From the NCBI GenBank assembly GCA_031385545.1, contig JANNBN010000059.1, forward strand, positions 1 through 64,000: DNA of 64,000 nt. Direction: 5' to 3'. The notes beneath the pieces were generated by a model, which worked only from the letters and a program-made list of their open reading frames with translations, searched no databases and was not told the DNA's origin. The stretch is from JANNBN01 sp031385545. Lineage in GTDB: Bacteria > Actinomycetota > Acidimicrobiia > Acidimicrobiales > JANYDT01. Every line of letters starts with the position of its first letter. Positions within the stretch are counted from its first letter, which is position 1. Position numbers and translations under genes: made by a program. Of the stretch, positions 7,434-15,780 are shown one piece after another.

Positions 7434-9299
7434 GTGACCGACGATCCGCGCTGGGCCGACCTCGACCGCTACCTGTTCAGCGAGGGTCGCCATCTGCGGC
7501 TGTGGGAGCACCTCGGCGCCCACGTCGGCGAACGAGACGGTGTGGCTGGCGTGTGGTTCGCCGTCTGGGCACCCAGCGCCTCCCGGGTCAGCGTGGTTGG
7601 TGACTTCAACGGGTTCGACCGAGGTGCTGCGCCCCTGCAACCGGTCGGCAGCACCGGAGTGTGGTCGGGCTTCGTGGTTGGGGCCACGGCCGGCCAGTGC
7701 TACAAGTTCGCCGTCACCGCGCAGAACGGTGCCGTGTCCGAGAAGGCCGACCCCATGGCCCGCGCCACCGAGGTGCCGCCGCACACGGCAAGCGTGATCA
7801 ACGCCAGTGCCCACCAGTGGGCCGACGCAGAGTGGATGGCCGCACGACCTGCCTCCAGCCCGTGGTCGCAGCAGATGTCGATCTACGAGGTGCACCTGCC
7901 AAGCTGGCGCGGCCCCAAGACCTACCGAGAGTTCGCACACGAACTGGCCGGGCACGTGAAGTACCTCGGCTTTACGCACGTCGAACTGCTCCCCGTGGCC
8001 GAGCATCCATACGGCCCGTCATGGGGCTATCAGGTCACCTCGTACTTCGCGCCCACGTCGCGCTTCGGGACGCCGGACGACTTCCGCTACCTGGTCGATC
8101 ATCTGCACGCAGAGGGAATCGGCGTCATCGTGGACTGGGTGCCGGCGCATTTCCCGAAGGACAGCTGGGCGCTGGCCAAGTTCGACGGCACCGCGCTGTA
8201 CGAGCATGCCGACCCGCGGCAGGGTGAGCAGCCGGACTGGGGCACGCTCGTCTTCAACTTCGGCCGCACCGAGGTGCGCAACTTCCTCATCGCCAACGCG
8301 TTGTACTGGTTCGAAGAGTTCCACGTCGATGGCCTGCGTGTCGATGCAGTCGCGTCGATGCTCTACCTCGACTACTCGCGCAAAGACGGCGAGTGGATCC
8401 CCAACCAGTACGGCGGCCGCGAGAACCTCGAAGCGGTCTCGTTCATGAAGGAACTCAACACCGAGGTCCACGCCCAACACCCCGGGGTCCTGATGATCGC
8501 CGAGGAGTCAACGGCGTGGCCGTCGGTTTCGCGCCCTGTCGACAGCGGTGGCCTCGGGTTCGGGTTCAAGTGGAACATGGGCTGGATGCACGACACGCTG
8601 CAGTACTTCGCACGTGAACCCGTCCACCGCCAGCACCACCATTCCGAGCTCACCTTCGGGTTGCTGTACGCGTTCACGGAAAACTTCGTGCTGCCGCTCA
8701 GCCACGACGAGGTGGTCCACGGCAAGGGCAGCATCCTGACGCGCATGCCGGGCGATCCGTGGCAGCGGCGCGCAAACGTACGCGCGCTTTATACTTGGAT
8801 GTTCGCCCACCCGGGCAAGCAGCTGCTGTTCATGGGTGGCGAGTTCGCGCAGTGGTCGGAGTGGAATTCCGAGGGCCAGCTGGATTGGTGGCTGCTTGAC
8901 GATCCGTCCCATGCCGGTGTGATGGAGCTGGTCCGTGCCTTGCACGAGCAACAACGCGCTCATCCTGCGCTGTGGGAACGCGATTTCGAGCCTGAGGGCT
9001 TCGGGTGGATCGTTGCCGACGACGCTGCCAACAACGTGTTCGCGTTCGGCCGCTGGGGATCGTCTGCACACACAGAACCTGTCGTGTGCATTGCTAACCT
9101 GTCGCCGGTGCCACGCCACGAGCACGGTCTCACGCTTCCTGCTGGCGGGTCATGGCGGGAAGTTGTCAACAGCGACGCACTCGAGTTCGGCGGATCAGGG
9201 GTCGGCAACGGTGGCTGGGTCAGCGCGGATTCGCTGGGCCGCGCGTCGGTCACGCTGCCCCCGCTCGGCGTGGTGTGGCTGGCGCATCAGAGCGAATGA
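7434..9299 (+). CDS. glgB: 1,4-alpha-glucan branching enzyme
   Basis: 621 aa from GTG 7434, GH13 family. It makes alpha-1,6 branches in glycogen. The N-terminal CBM48 domain (GVWFAVWAPSASRVSVVGDF) is followed by the catalytic barrel. The family motifs are visible: GVIVDWVPAHFP, GLRVDAVASMLYLDYSR (nucleophile Asp in RVDAV), MIAEEST (acid/base Glu) and LSHDEVVHGKGS (transition-state Asp). The length fits the shorter branching enzymes with a single N-terminal domain. The stop codon overlaps the start of the MFS transporter (ATGA), so the two are likely co-transcribed. Confidence 0.95.
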   Translation: MTDDPRWADLDRYLFSEGRHLRLWEHLGAHVGERDGVAGVWFAVWAPSASRVSVVGDFNGFDRGAAPLQPVGSTGVWSGFVVGATAGQCYKFAVTAQNGAVSEKADPMARATEVPPHTASVINASAHQWADAEWMAARPASSPWSQQMSIYEVHLPSWRGPKTYREFAHELAGHVKYLGFTHVELLPVAEHPYGPSWGYQVTSYFAPTSRFGTPDDFRYLVDHLHAEGIGVIVDWVPAHFPKDSWALAKFDGTALYEHADPRQGEQPDWGTLVFNFGRTEVRNFLIANALYWFEEFHVDGLRVDAVASMLYLDYSRKDGEWIPNQYGGRENLEAVSFMKELNTEVHAQHPGVLMIAEESTAWPSVSRPVDSGGLGFGFKWNMGWMHDTLQYFAREPVHRQHHHSELTFGLLYAFTENFVLPLSHDEVVHGKGSILTRMPGDPWQRRANVRALYTWMFAHPGKQLLFMGGEFAQWSEWNSEGQLDWWLLDDPSHAGVMELVRALHEQQRAHPALWERDFEPEGFGWIVADDAANNVFAFGRWGSSAHTEPVVCIANLSPVPRHEHGLTLPAGGSWREVVNSDALEFGGSGVGNGGWVSADSLGRASVTLPPLGVVWLAHQSE

Positions 9300-10621
9300 C
9301 CACCGGCCCACCGGCCCAGCGGGTGGGCGCAGTCGGGACAGGTGCAGTCGGGATCGGTCCGGTCGGTCCGGTCGGCCCAGGGCCAGGCCCTGGCGACGAG
9401 CAGCGCACGTTCCGCCTCGACCTGGCGCGCAACGGCGTGGCCGGTTTCATCGATGCATGCGAGCGGACCTTCTTCCTGCTGATCGCCATCACCGTGCTGC
9501 ACGGCAACTGGGTGTCCAAGTCGATCCTCGCCGGCGCAGCTGGTTTCGGGTTCCTCTTCTCGCCACTTGCCGTGCAGCGAGTGCGCCGCAGTGGTCGTGT
9601 CGTCACCATTCCAGCTACGCAGTTGCTGATCGCGGCGGCCGCTGTCAGCCTTGCATCGGCTGTGCTTGCGAACCAGGTCCTGTTCGTGATCGGCGCATCG
9701 CTGGGCCTCGCACTGCACGGCTGTGTCGTGCCATTCACGACCGCCATCTTCAACCGCAACTATGCCGATGGCCGACGCGGGCGCTACGTGAGTGTCGGCA
9801 TATGGATACGTGTGTTCTGGATGGCAGCCAGCGCCATCGTGGTCGCCGAAGTTCTGGAGCGGCGGCTGCAGGCCCATCCCGGCACGTGGCGCATCGTTCC
9901 GCTGGCCGCTGTTGTGGCATACCTGCTGGAGGCGGTTGTGGTGCGGCGTTTCCCGGCCGCTCCACTGCGGTTGCGGCCCGACGAGCCGCAGAACGAGCGC
10001 CAAGCATGGAAAGTACGCATACAACTGATGCGCACGGACAAGCTGCTGCGCAACGTGCTTGCTGCATGGATGTTCATGGGCTTCGCCAACCTGATGATGC
10101 TGCCGCTGCGTGTCGAGTACACCAGCAACCCCCGCTACGGGTTGTCCCTCGGCCCGCGCAGCATCACGCTGCTCACGATCATCATCCCCGCAGCGGTACG
10201 GCTGGTGATGACCGTGCCCTTCGGGTGGGCGTTCGACAAGCTCTCGTTCTTCGCCCTCCGCATCATCGTGAACGTGGTGTTCGCAATGTCGATCGTGTCG
10301 TTCTTCCTTGGCAAGGACATGCGCGGGCTGGTGTTCGGGTCTCTCGCGTATGGCTTGGGTGTCGCCGGTGGCGATGTGCTGTGGAATCTGTGGACCATCA
10401 AGTTCGCTCCGCCAGGTCGGGTGGCCGACTACATGGCGCTGCACATGTTCTTCACGGGCGTGCGCGCCATCAGCGCACCGTTCGTCGGCTTCTATCTCAT
10501 CGAGCGGGTGTCGATCCCCGGCATGGGCTGGATCTGTGCCTCGCTGATCGTGGTGTCATCACTCATCCTTGTCCCCGAGTACTTCCAAGAACGCGCAAAC
10601 CGCCGGACGGCCGCCAGCTAG
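9296..10621 (+). CDS. MFS transporter coupled to glgB
   Basis: 441 aa. The start is ATG 9296, overlapping the glgB stop by 4 bp. The first 40 residues are a Gly/Pro/Val low-complexity cytoplasmic tail (VGPVGPGPGPG). About twelve hydrophobic segments follow, beginning at FFLLIAITVLHGNW. It has the general pattern of a major facilitator, with a charged central loop (RFPAAPLRLRPDEPQNERQ) after helix six. No substrate signature is recognisable; the position suggests a sugar or glycogen-linked metabolite. The 3' end meets palindromic repeat copy 3. Confidence 0.7.
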   Translation: MTTGPPAQRVGAVGTGAVGIGPVGPVGPGPGPGDEQRTFRLDLARNGVAGFIDACERTFFLLIAITVLHGNWVSKSILAGAAGFGFLFSPLAVQRVRRSGRVVTIPATQLLIAAAAVSLASAVLANQVLFVIGASLGLALHGCVVPFTTAIFNRNYADGRRGRYVSVGIWIRVFWMAASAIVVAEVLERRLQAHPGTWRIVPLAAVVAYLLEAVVVRRFPAAPLRLRPDEPQNERQAWKVRIQLMRTDKLLRNVLAAWMFMGFANLMMLPLRVEYTSNPRYGLSLGPRSITLLTIIIPAAVRLVMTVPFGWAFDKLSFFALRIIVNVVFAMSIVSFFLGKDMRGLVFGSLAYGLGVAGGDVLWNLWTIKFAPPGRVADYMALHMFFTGVRAISAPFVGFYLIERVSIPGMGWICASLIVVSSLILVPEYFQERANRRTAAS

Positions 10622-10626
10622 CCGAG

Positions 10627-10667
10627 CTCGTGCAAGCGATCGGTTCCAGACCGATCTAGTGCACGAG
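10627..10667. repeat. Palindromic repeat family A, copy 3
   Basis: Arms CTCGTGCA and TGCACGAG enclose GATCGGT-tccag-ACCGATC. It lies between convergent genes. The stop codon and last residues (QLVH) of the minus-strand DUF559-type gene are inside the element, so it forms part of a coding 3' end. Confidence 0.8.
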
Positions 10668-11597
10668 CTGGCGCAACAACCGAACCACCCGCTCGAAGGC
10701 GACGCGGCCCGTCAGGTCGGAGTCGGTCGCCTCGATCACTTTCCATCCCATTTCGATGAGCAACCCGCGGCGGATGACGTCTCGCTCTTGGGTGGCCTGC
10801 GAACCGTGCGTGAAGAAGGGACTCACCTCCAACACGATCTTGAATTCGACCCACGCAAAGTCGACCTCGATCCGCGTCCCATCGGTGGTGACCACCACAT
10901 AGTTGCGTCGCCAACCAGCCAGCCCAGCTCCGTCCAGCCAACGCCCAACGCCCTGCTCCTTCTTGCTGCGGTGACCGATACCACCGGCGCGTGACGCAAG
11001 CAGATCGAGGAGCAACGCCCGACCCATCACCGACCGGCGTGGCTTCGACTCGATCAGTGCCCGAACGGTTGCCACCGTGACCAGCCGGTGTGCCAGGCAG
11101 TGGTCGAGACAGCGCTCCACGTTCGAAGCATCGAGATACCTGGGGAGGAGTGTGAGGGCCGCTGCGGGCGTTGCGATGCGTGCACCCGTCCACGGTCGGC
11201 TGGGCAGCGGGTGAGTCAGCCTGACCGCCACGATTCCAGGTATCCGAACGACCACGGCAGCGTGCACAGTCAGAACCACGGGAGCGGCGGGCGGTCCTCC
11301 GACGAAGGGCTTACCGACCGGGAGACCCAGGATCGAGCCGGCGGTCGGGCCGGCGATGCAAGAACCCGGTACGGCCAGGGCCGCCGCAAGGAGTCGCTGA
11401 TGCGGAGGTGGCTCGACCCCGCCCATCCTCATCACGTGGGGGAACACCGGCACCAGCATGCCGACGGAACGCCTATGAACCAGCGCATCCGCCCCGACCC
11501 CCAGAGCCGCAGCCTGCGCGGCACTGACCAGCCCCAATTGTTTCTCCGCAATGCCCCGGAGGACGTGATCGATCTCTGACGAAGCCCGCTTGCGCAT
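10656..11597 (-). CDS. AbiEi-antitoxin-like / DUF559 (Vsr-like nuclease fold) protein
   Basis: 313 aa if started at the ATG at 11597, which has GGAGGG 4 nt upstream; a longer frame reaches 11630. The N-terminal region (LRGIAEKQLGLVSAAQAAALG, then HRRSVGMLVPVFPHVMRMGG) resembles the winged-helix AbiEi-type domain common in actinobacterial proteins of about 300 aa. The C-terminal region resembles DUF559/very-short-patch-repair nuclease-like domains: EVDFAWVEFKIVLEVSPF, then RDVIRRGLLIEMGWKVI. Such proteins occur in many copies in actinobacteria and are not shown to be toxin-antitoxin pairs; no partner toxin lies beside it. The last four codons are supplied by repeat copy 3. Confidence 0.65.
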   Translation of the reverse strand: MRKRASSEIDHVLRGIAEKQLGLVSAAQAAALGVGADALVHRRSVGMLVPVFPHVMRMGGVEPPPHQRLLAAALAVPGSCIAGPTAGSILGLPVGKPFVGGPPAAPVVLTVHAAVVVRIPGIVAVRLTHPLPSRPWTGARIATPAAALTLLPRYLDASNVERCLDHCLAHRLVTVATVRALIESKPRRSVMGRALLLDLLASRAGGIGHRSKKEQGVGRWLDGAGLAGWRRNYVVVTTDGTRIEVDFAWVEFKIVLEVSPFFTHGSQATQERDVIRRGLLIEMGWKVIEATDSDLTGRVAFERVVRLLRQLVH

Positions 11598-11667
11598 GGA
11601 CCCTCCCGCGGTAGTGCAGACCAGCTGCAACCAATTCGACGCGGGGGAAGCGCTTGTTGCGAAGCTA

Positions 11668-11708
11668 CTCGTTCAAACGACCGGTCCCAGACCGATCTCG
11701 TGCACGAG
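11668..11708. repeat. Palindromic repeat family A, copy 4 (degenerate)
   Basis: CTCGTTCA ... CGGTcccagACCG ... TGCACGAG. The left arm and the central stem have point changes compared with copy 3. It is directly 3' of galT and upstream of the DUF559-like gene. Confidence 0.7.
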
Positions 11709-11737
11709 CTGCGGGTGACCGTCGAGGCGCTAAAGCG

Positions 11738-12730
11738 TTATGCGCTGTGTGCGGCTTGCAGTACGCCGGAAAGCTGTTGGGCAGCCAGTTCCGGTGGGAC
11801 CACGTTGATCATCACGCCGGTGCCCAGCTCGAAGCCCGCCCGCGTGGTGACCTTGGGGTACACGTGCGCATGCCAGTGGAACGGGCCTTGTGCACGGTAC
11901 GGCGCCGAGTGGAACACCACGTTGTACGCAACGTCGCCGAGCGTGGCGCGCAATGCCGCCAACCCGTTGCGCAGCCCGATGCCGACTGCGGTGAGATCCG
12001 CCGTGGCCGCGGTGTGGATGTGTGCGCCGTGCGTACGCGGGATGGCCAGCATCTCGTAGGGCGTGCCGCTCCAGAACGGGTTGATGATGACCACGTTGTC
12101 GTCGGTGTAGATGATGCGCGAGCCGTCGTCGAGTTCAGCCTCGATGGTGGTGCACAGCAGGCAATTGCCGCTGAACCGATCGAAACCGGCCTGCTCGTTG
12201 AGGATTTCACCCGGTACGAACGGCAGGCCCAGCAACTGGCCGTGGGGATGCACAAGCGACGCGCCCGCCTCGCGCCCGTAGTTCACGATGGCCTGGCTGT
12301 AGCGCAGCTCGGGGAGCTGACTGTGCGAATCGATGCGAGCGGCAATGGCGGCCATGACCATCTCGCACTGTGACTCCGACAGATCTGCCCAGGACGCATT
12401 GTGATCGGGATGGACCACCAGCACCTCGTGGGCGCCGCTGGCATCGGCCTGCGTGAAGATCGGCCCGAGGTGTTCGACCACCATGGGTTCGCGGCCTTCG
12501 AACGCTGGGTACAGGTTGGGCACCACACGAACGGCCCACGAGCCGTCGGGGCCTGGGGTGACGAGCATCGGAGGCTCGGTCTCGGCCCGGCCCGGGCAGA
12601 AGGGGCAGGGTCGCCCGGTGTCGGTTTCAACTTCGAGCGAACGAATGTTGAACTCGTTGGGCCGCTGGCGTCGTTCGGCGTTGATTGCCACCCAGCGGCC
12701 GGTAAGCGGATCGAGTCGGAGTTGGCTCAT
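11738..12730 (-). CDS. galT: Galactose-1-phosphate uridylyltransferase
   Basis: 330 aa. Exchanges UDP between UDP-glucose and galactose 1-phosphate in the Leloir pathway, in the cytoplasm. It begins with RLDPLTGRWVAINAERRQRP. The zinc-site CPFCPG motif follows, then VVPNLYPAF, a HPDHN segment, and the catalytic HxH motif in SLVHPHGQLLG. The C-terminal HWHAHVYPK motif supplies further histidines. The length is normal. galK and galE are not in the window. An inverted repeat lies 44 bp upstream. Confidence 0.93.
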   Translation of the reverse strand: MSQLRLDPLTGRWVAINAERRQRPNEFNIRSLEVETDTGRPCPFCPGRAETEPPMLVTPGPDGSWAVRVVPNLYPAFEGREPMVVEHLGPIFTQADASGAHEVLVVHPDHNASWADLSESQCEMVMAAIAARIDSHSQLPELRYSQAIVNYGREAGASLVHPHGQLLGLPFVPGEILNEQAGFDRFSGNCLLCTTIEAELDDGSRIIYTDDNVVIINPFWSGTPYEMLAIPRTHGAHIHTAATADLTAVGIGLRNGLAALRATLGDVAYNVVFHSAPYRAQGPFHWHAHVYPKVTTRAGFELGTGVMINVVPPELAAQQLSGVLQAAHSA

Positions 12731-12773
12731 ATGCCCATGTGCGGTGTGAGGTGACCTGACGGTGAGTTCTGCT

Positions 12774-12791
12774 TGGTACTGCTGTGTACCA
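12774..12791. promoter_or_regulatory. Inverted repeat upstream of galT
   Basis: TGGTAC-N6-GTACCA, 18 bp, between galT and the cysteine desulfurase gene. It could be an operator for galT, but arms of 6 bp can arise by chance. Confidence 0.3.
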
Positions 12792-12848
12792 GGAATCCTG
12801 CCATTGGAGCGTACAGCCTGTAATCCACGGACCGTGCCTTACGGGCGT

Positions 12849-14021
12849 TCAGCCTCGCAACGCTGCCACCGCCGGCGCGATGACGGCCAGCGCCAGATCG
12901 ATGTCGGCATCGGTGCTCGACGGCCCGAGGGTGAGCCGCAGCGCACCGCCTGCGAACGTCTGAGGCACGCCCATCGCAGCAAGCACAGGAGAGGTGTGGA
13001 TGGCCCCGCTGGCACATGCGGACCCGGCCGATGCGCACACGCCACCATCGTCGAGCAGCACCAGCAGCGACTCGCTCTCCACCCCCGCAATGCACAGATG
13101 CGCGTTACCGACCACTTTGACGTCTCGCGGCGACGTCTCGAGCGAATCCGGGATGGTCGCGAGCAGTCCGTCCAGCAACCGGTTGCGCTTCTCGGCGATA
13201 CCTGCCGCCGCCCCGACGCGTGTCGAGTGGGTGTGCCCAAGAGCGGCCGCCATCCCAACGATGCCGGCGACGTTCTGGGTTCCGGATCGCCGCTCGCGCT
13301 CCTGCCCGCCGCCATGCAGGATTGGGCTGATTGCGGTTCCTTCGCGCACTCGCAACGCCCCGACTCCTTGGGGCCCACCGAACTTGTGGGCCGAGATGAC
13401 AACGAGGTCTGCCGCGCTGAACATCACCGGGTCCAGCCAGGCAGCACCCTGCACGGCATCGACAAGCATCAGCGCCCGCGGGACCGTCGAGCGGGTCATT
13501 GAAATCACGTCGCCGATCGGCTGGATGGTGCCGATTTCGTTGTTGACCGCCATCACCGCAACCATCCTCACGTCCGGCCGCACGCCCGCCGAGCTACCGG
13601 GTGGGCTGCCGGGCGAGAGCAGCGTGGCGAACGTGTCGAGGTCGAGCACACCGTTGCGGTCGACCGGTGCTTCGACGTGGCTTTCGCCCGCCTGCATGCG
13701 TGCCGCTGCTGCTTCACGAACGGCGTCGTGCTCGATGGCCGACGTGATGATCGTGCCCGGAACGTCCGAACGTGCGGTGCCGACAACGGCCAGGTTGATG
13801 GCCTCGGTGCCGCCGCCCGTGAACACGATTTCCCGTGCAGCTGCACCAAGGATTGCAGCGATCTGGTCCCGTGCGTCTTCGATCGCCTCACGGGCCGCAC
13901 GGGCGATGGAATGCGACCCGGACGGATTGCCGTAGTGGCTGCCGAGCCACGGCAGCATCGCCTCGCGACAGGCGTCGGACATGGGTGCCGAGGCCGCGTG
14001 ATCCAAGTAGCTGATGCTCAT
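12849..14021 (-). CDS. Cysteine desulfurase (IscS/NifS family)
   Basis: 390 aa from the ATG at 14021 (a longer frame reaches 14060). This PLP enzyme removes sulfur from cysteine as an enzyme persulfide. Visible motifs: YLDHAASAPM at the start, GNPSGSHS, FTGGGTEAINLA, AVNNEIGTIQP, the cofactor lysine in VISAHKFGGPQGVGAL (about residue 211), and the persulfide cysteine in ASAGSACASGAIHTSP (about residue 334). MnmA, encoded 1.8 kb away on the other strand, uses such sulfur for tRNA 2-thiouridine, so the two probably work together. There is no iscU/sufU beside it. Confidence 0.92.
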   Translation of the reverse strand: MSISYLDHAASAPMSDACREAMLPWLGSHYGNPSGSHSIARAAREAIEDARDQIAAILGAAAREIVFTGGGTEAINLAVVGTARSDVPGTIITSAIEHDAVREAAAARMQAGESHVEAPVDRNGVLDLDTFATLLSPGSPPGSSAGVRPDVRMVAVMAVNNEIGTIQPIGDVISMTRSTVPRALMLVDAVQGAAWLDPVMFSAADLVVISAHKFGGPQGVGALRVREGTAISPILHGGGQERERRSGTQNVAGIVGMAAALGHTHSTRVGAAAGIAEKRNRLLDGLLATIPDSLETSPRDVKVVGNAHLCIAGVESESLLVLLDDGGVCASAGSACASGAIHTSPVLAAMGVPQTFAGGALRLTLGPSSTDADIDLALAVIAPAVAALRG

Positions 14022-14087
14022 TGCCACATTGTCTCGTGTACGCGACCTCGGCGGTTCCACATCGGGGTAACGATGGAACCAGCGACC

Positions 14088-15533
14088 TCAGACCGCCGGG
14101 GCCACCACGACCAGTTTCACTTCGATGGTGGCGACCTTGGCACCACTCTGGGCGGAGAGCACCACGGTGTAGGTGGTGGCCGGAGTAGCCTTGGTGGTGG
14201 TCACCTTGACGGTGACTCCACCCTGAACAGTCTCAAGCGTCGAGGTGGCGGTAGGCGGAAGACCCGAGACCGAGACGGTCACCTGATCGGCGAACCCGCC
14301 GACCGGGTTGATGCGCAGGTCGTATGCCGTCACAGCACCCTGTTGCACGGTTGCGGTGACAGGCGATGCCGAGATACCGAAGCCAGGTAGATCTCTGGTG
14401 ACGGTCAGTGTGAACGTGATGCCCTGCCTGAACGAACCGCTGGTTCCCGACACAGTGATTTTGTATGTGCCCGCAGCAGTTGTGGCGGCTGTCGAGATCA
14501 CGAGCTGTGTCTGTGCTCCCTGGGTAGCCGCAGTGCGGATCTGCACACCGGCCGGTGCATCGACGAGCGCCAGGTCAACCTCGGGGAGGACCGTCGACCC
14601 CGCCGTGCGTCCGACTGTGACAAGCGTCGATGCATCGTTACCGGCGTTCACCGTTGCCGACGATGGGCTGATCGAGAGGACGAACGGCCCGGTCCGACGC
14701 ACGACGAGGCGTGTTGCGATGGAGTGCGAAATCCCACCACCGGAGCCCGTGATGACCACGAGGTAGGTGCCAGACGGTGTTGATGTCGACGTGGTGATGT
14801 ACAGCGTTGTACCGAGGACGGTTGGGTTCGGTGCAGCGTCGGCGCGAGCACCGGCTGGTGCACCTTCCATGCGGAACGTGACCGGGCCGGGGAAGTCCTT
14901 GCGGGCAACATTGATTGTGTAGGAAGCAACTTCACCGGGCACGACGGTTCTCGTCTGCACGTCGGTGCTGAGCGAGAAGTCGCCGACCTTCGGGGTCGGC
15001 GGCGCAGTCGTGGGTGACGCCGCCACCGTGGTGGGTGCCGCAATGACGGAGAGGCTGAAGATGGCGATACGTTCGATCGAACCTGAGCGGGCCCTCAGTA
15101 CGTACGACGACGAGCCGGCCAGTGACTGAGTGGCAAGCCTGATCCGCAACTGGTACACCGAGGTGGACTGCGCGGTGACTGCTACCGTCGAACCGGCGGG
15201 CAGGTCGGGCACGTCGAACGTGATCTGCTTCTTGAACGAACCGGTTCGCTGGACGACGAAGCGGAGGGTTGTCTCGTTGCCGGCGGTAACCGTTGCCGAC
15301 GACGTCAGCATCTTGACGCTGAACGACGCCGTCGCCTTTTTGGTGACCTTCTTGCTGGCGAGGTGGCTGGTCGCGGCCTGGCTGGTCCCGATGCCACAGA
15401 GGAGGGTCACCGCAACGAGCCCACCGAGGATGCGGCTGGGCTTGCCTCGAACAGCCTTAAAGAGTGTTCCGTCGCTGCCGGTTCCCGGCTGCGTACTTGC
15501 TTCCCGCACTGGTTTCGTCTGGATGGTGGACAC
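14088..15533 (-). CDS. Secreted protein of tandem Ig-like domains
   Basis: About 481 aa if started at GTG 15533 (STIQTKPV...); the frame is open to 15632. A hydrophobic signal segment (ILGGLVAVTLLCGIGTSQAA) ends near residue 55. The mature part is a Lys-rich stretch followed by four or so beta-sandwich repeats of about 90 residues. Each repeat has the rhythm 'V..G....T.V.R......V.........P.G' and a closing 'G.Y.V.I.G..G'. A short Thr/Pro linker (SPTTAPPTPK) separates the first repeat from the rest. This looks like a cell-surface or secreted Ig-like protein comparable in style to the one at 2378, without catalytic motifs. Confidence 0.75.
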   Translation of the reverse strand: MSTIQTKPVREASTQPGTGSDGTLFKAVRGKPSRILGGLVAVTLLCGIGTSQAATSHLASKKVTKKATASFSVKMLTSSATVTAGNETTLRFVVQRTGSFKKQITFDVPDLPAGSTVAVTAQSTSVYQLRIRLATQSLAGSSSYVLRARSGSIERIAIFSLSVIAAPTTVAASPTTAPPTPKVGDFSLSTDVQTRTVVPGEVASYTINVARKDFPGPVTFRMEGAPAGARADAAPNPTVLGTTLYITTSTSTPSGTYLVVITGSGGGISHSIATRLVVRRTGPFVLSISPSSATVNAGNDASTLVTVGRTAGSTVLPEVDLALVDAPAGVQIRTAATQGAQTQLVISTAATTAAGTYKITVSGTSGSFRQGITFTLTVTRDLPGFGISASPVTATVQQGAVTAYDLRINPVGGFADQVTVSVSGLPPTATSTLETVQGGVTVKVTTTKATPATTYTVVLSAQSGAKVATIEVKLVVVAPAV

Positions 15534-15668
15534 GTGGTTTCTCGTTTCAGTTTGCGGCCGGGTTGGCCTCCTGACGCGAACGCCGGTAGTGACCTTTTCC
15601 CGGTCTCGGCCTATTTCAAACACTTCTTGCAACCGTCACGTGTCGGATTGACCGCAAGACAACCCGAC

Positions 15669-15744
15669 TTCGCGTCCCAGGCGGTCACTCGCGTCCTGGG
15701 ATTGTCGACACTGCGGGGACGCGAACGACACTGCGGGGACGCGA
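15669..15744. repeat. Four-box GCGTCC/GGACGC repeat (family B), copy 1
   Basis: TTCGCGTCCC (15669) and TCGCGTCC (15689) are followed by TCGACACTG and two copies of GGGGACGCGA (15715 and 15735). The boxes can pair as two nested or adjacent hairpins. The element lies between the divergent Ig-like gene and mnmA, ending 37 bp before the mnmA start. Confidence 0.85.
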
Positions 15745-15780
15745 CCCTGAGGGGAAGTGAGTGGTGGGAGAATTGGTAAC

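Noticed and set aside
8935..10659. 574-codon plus-strand frame over glgB and the MFS gene
   Set aside because: Arg/His/Pro-rich shadow of two well-supported genes.
10656..11597. Toxin-antitoxin pair
   Set aside because: No toxin gene is adjacent; neighbours are an MFS transporter and galT.
15534..15668. Riboswitch in the leader of the Ig-like gene
   Set aside because: I compared it with the c-di-GMP and c-di-AMP riboswitch consensus and found no match to the conserved cores; the leader stays unassigned.
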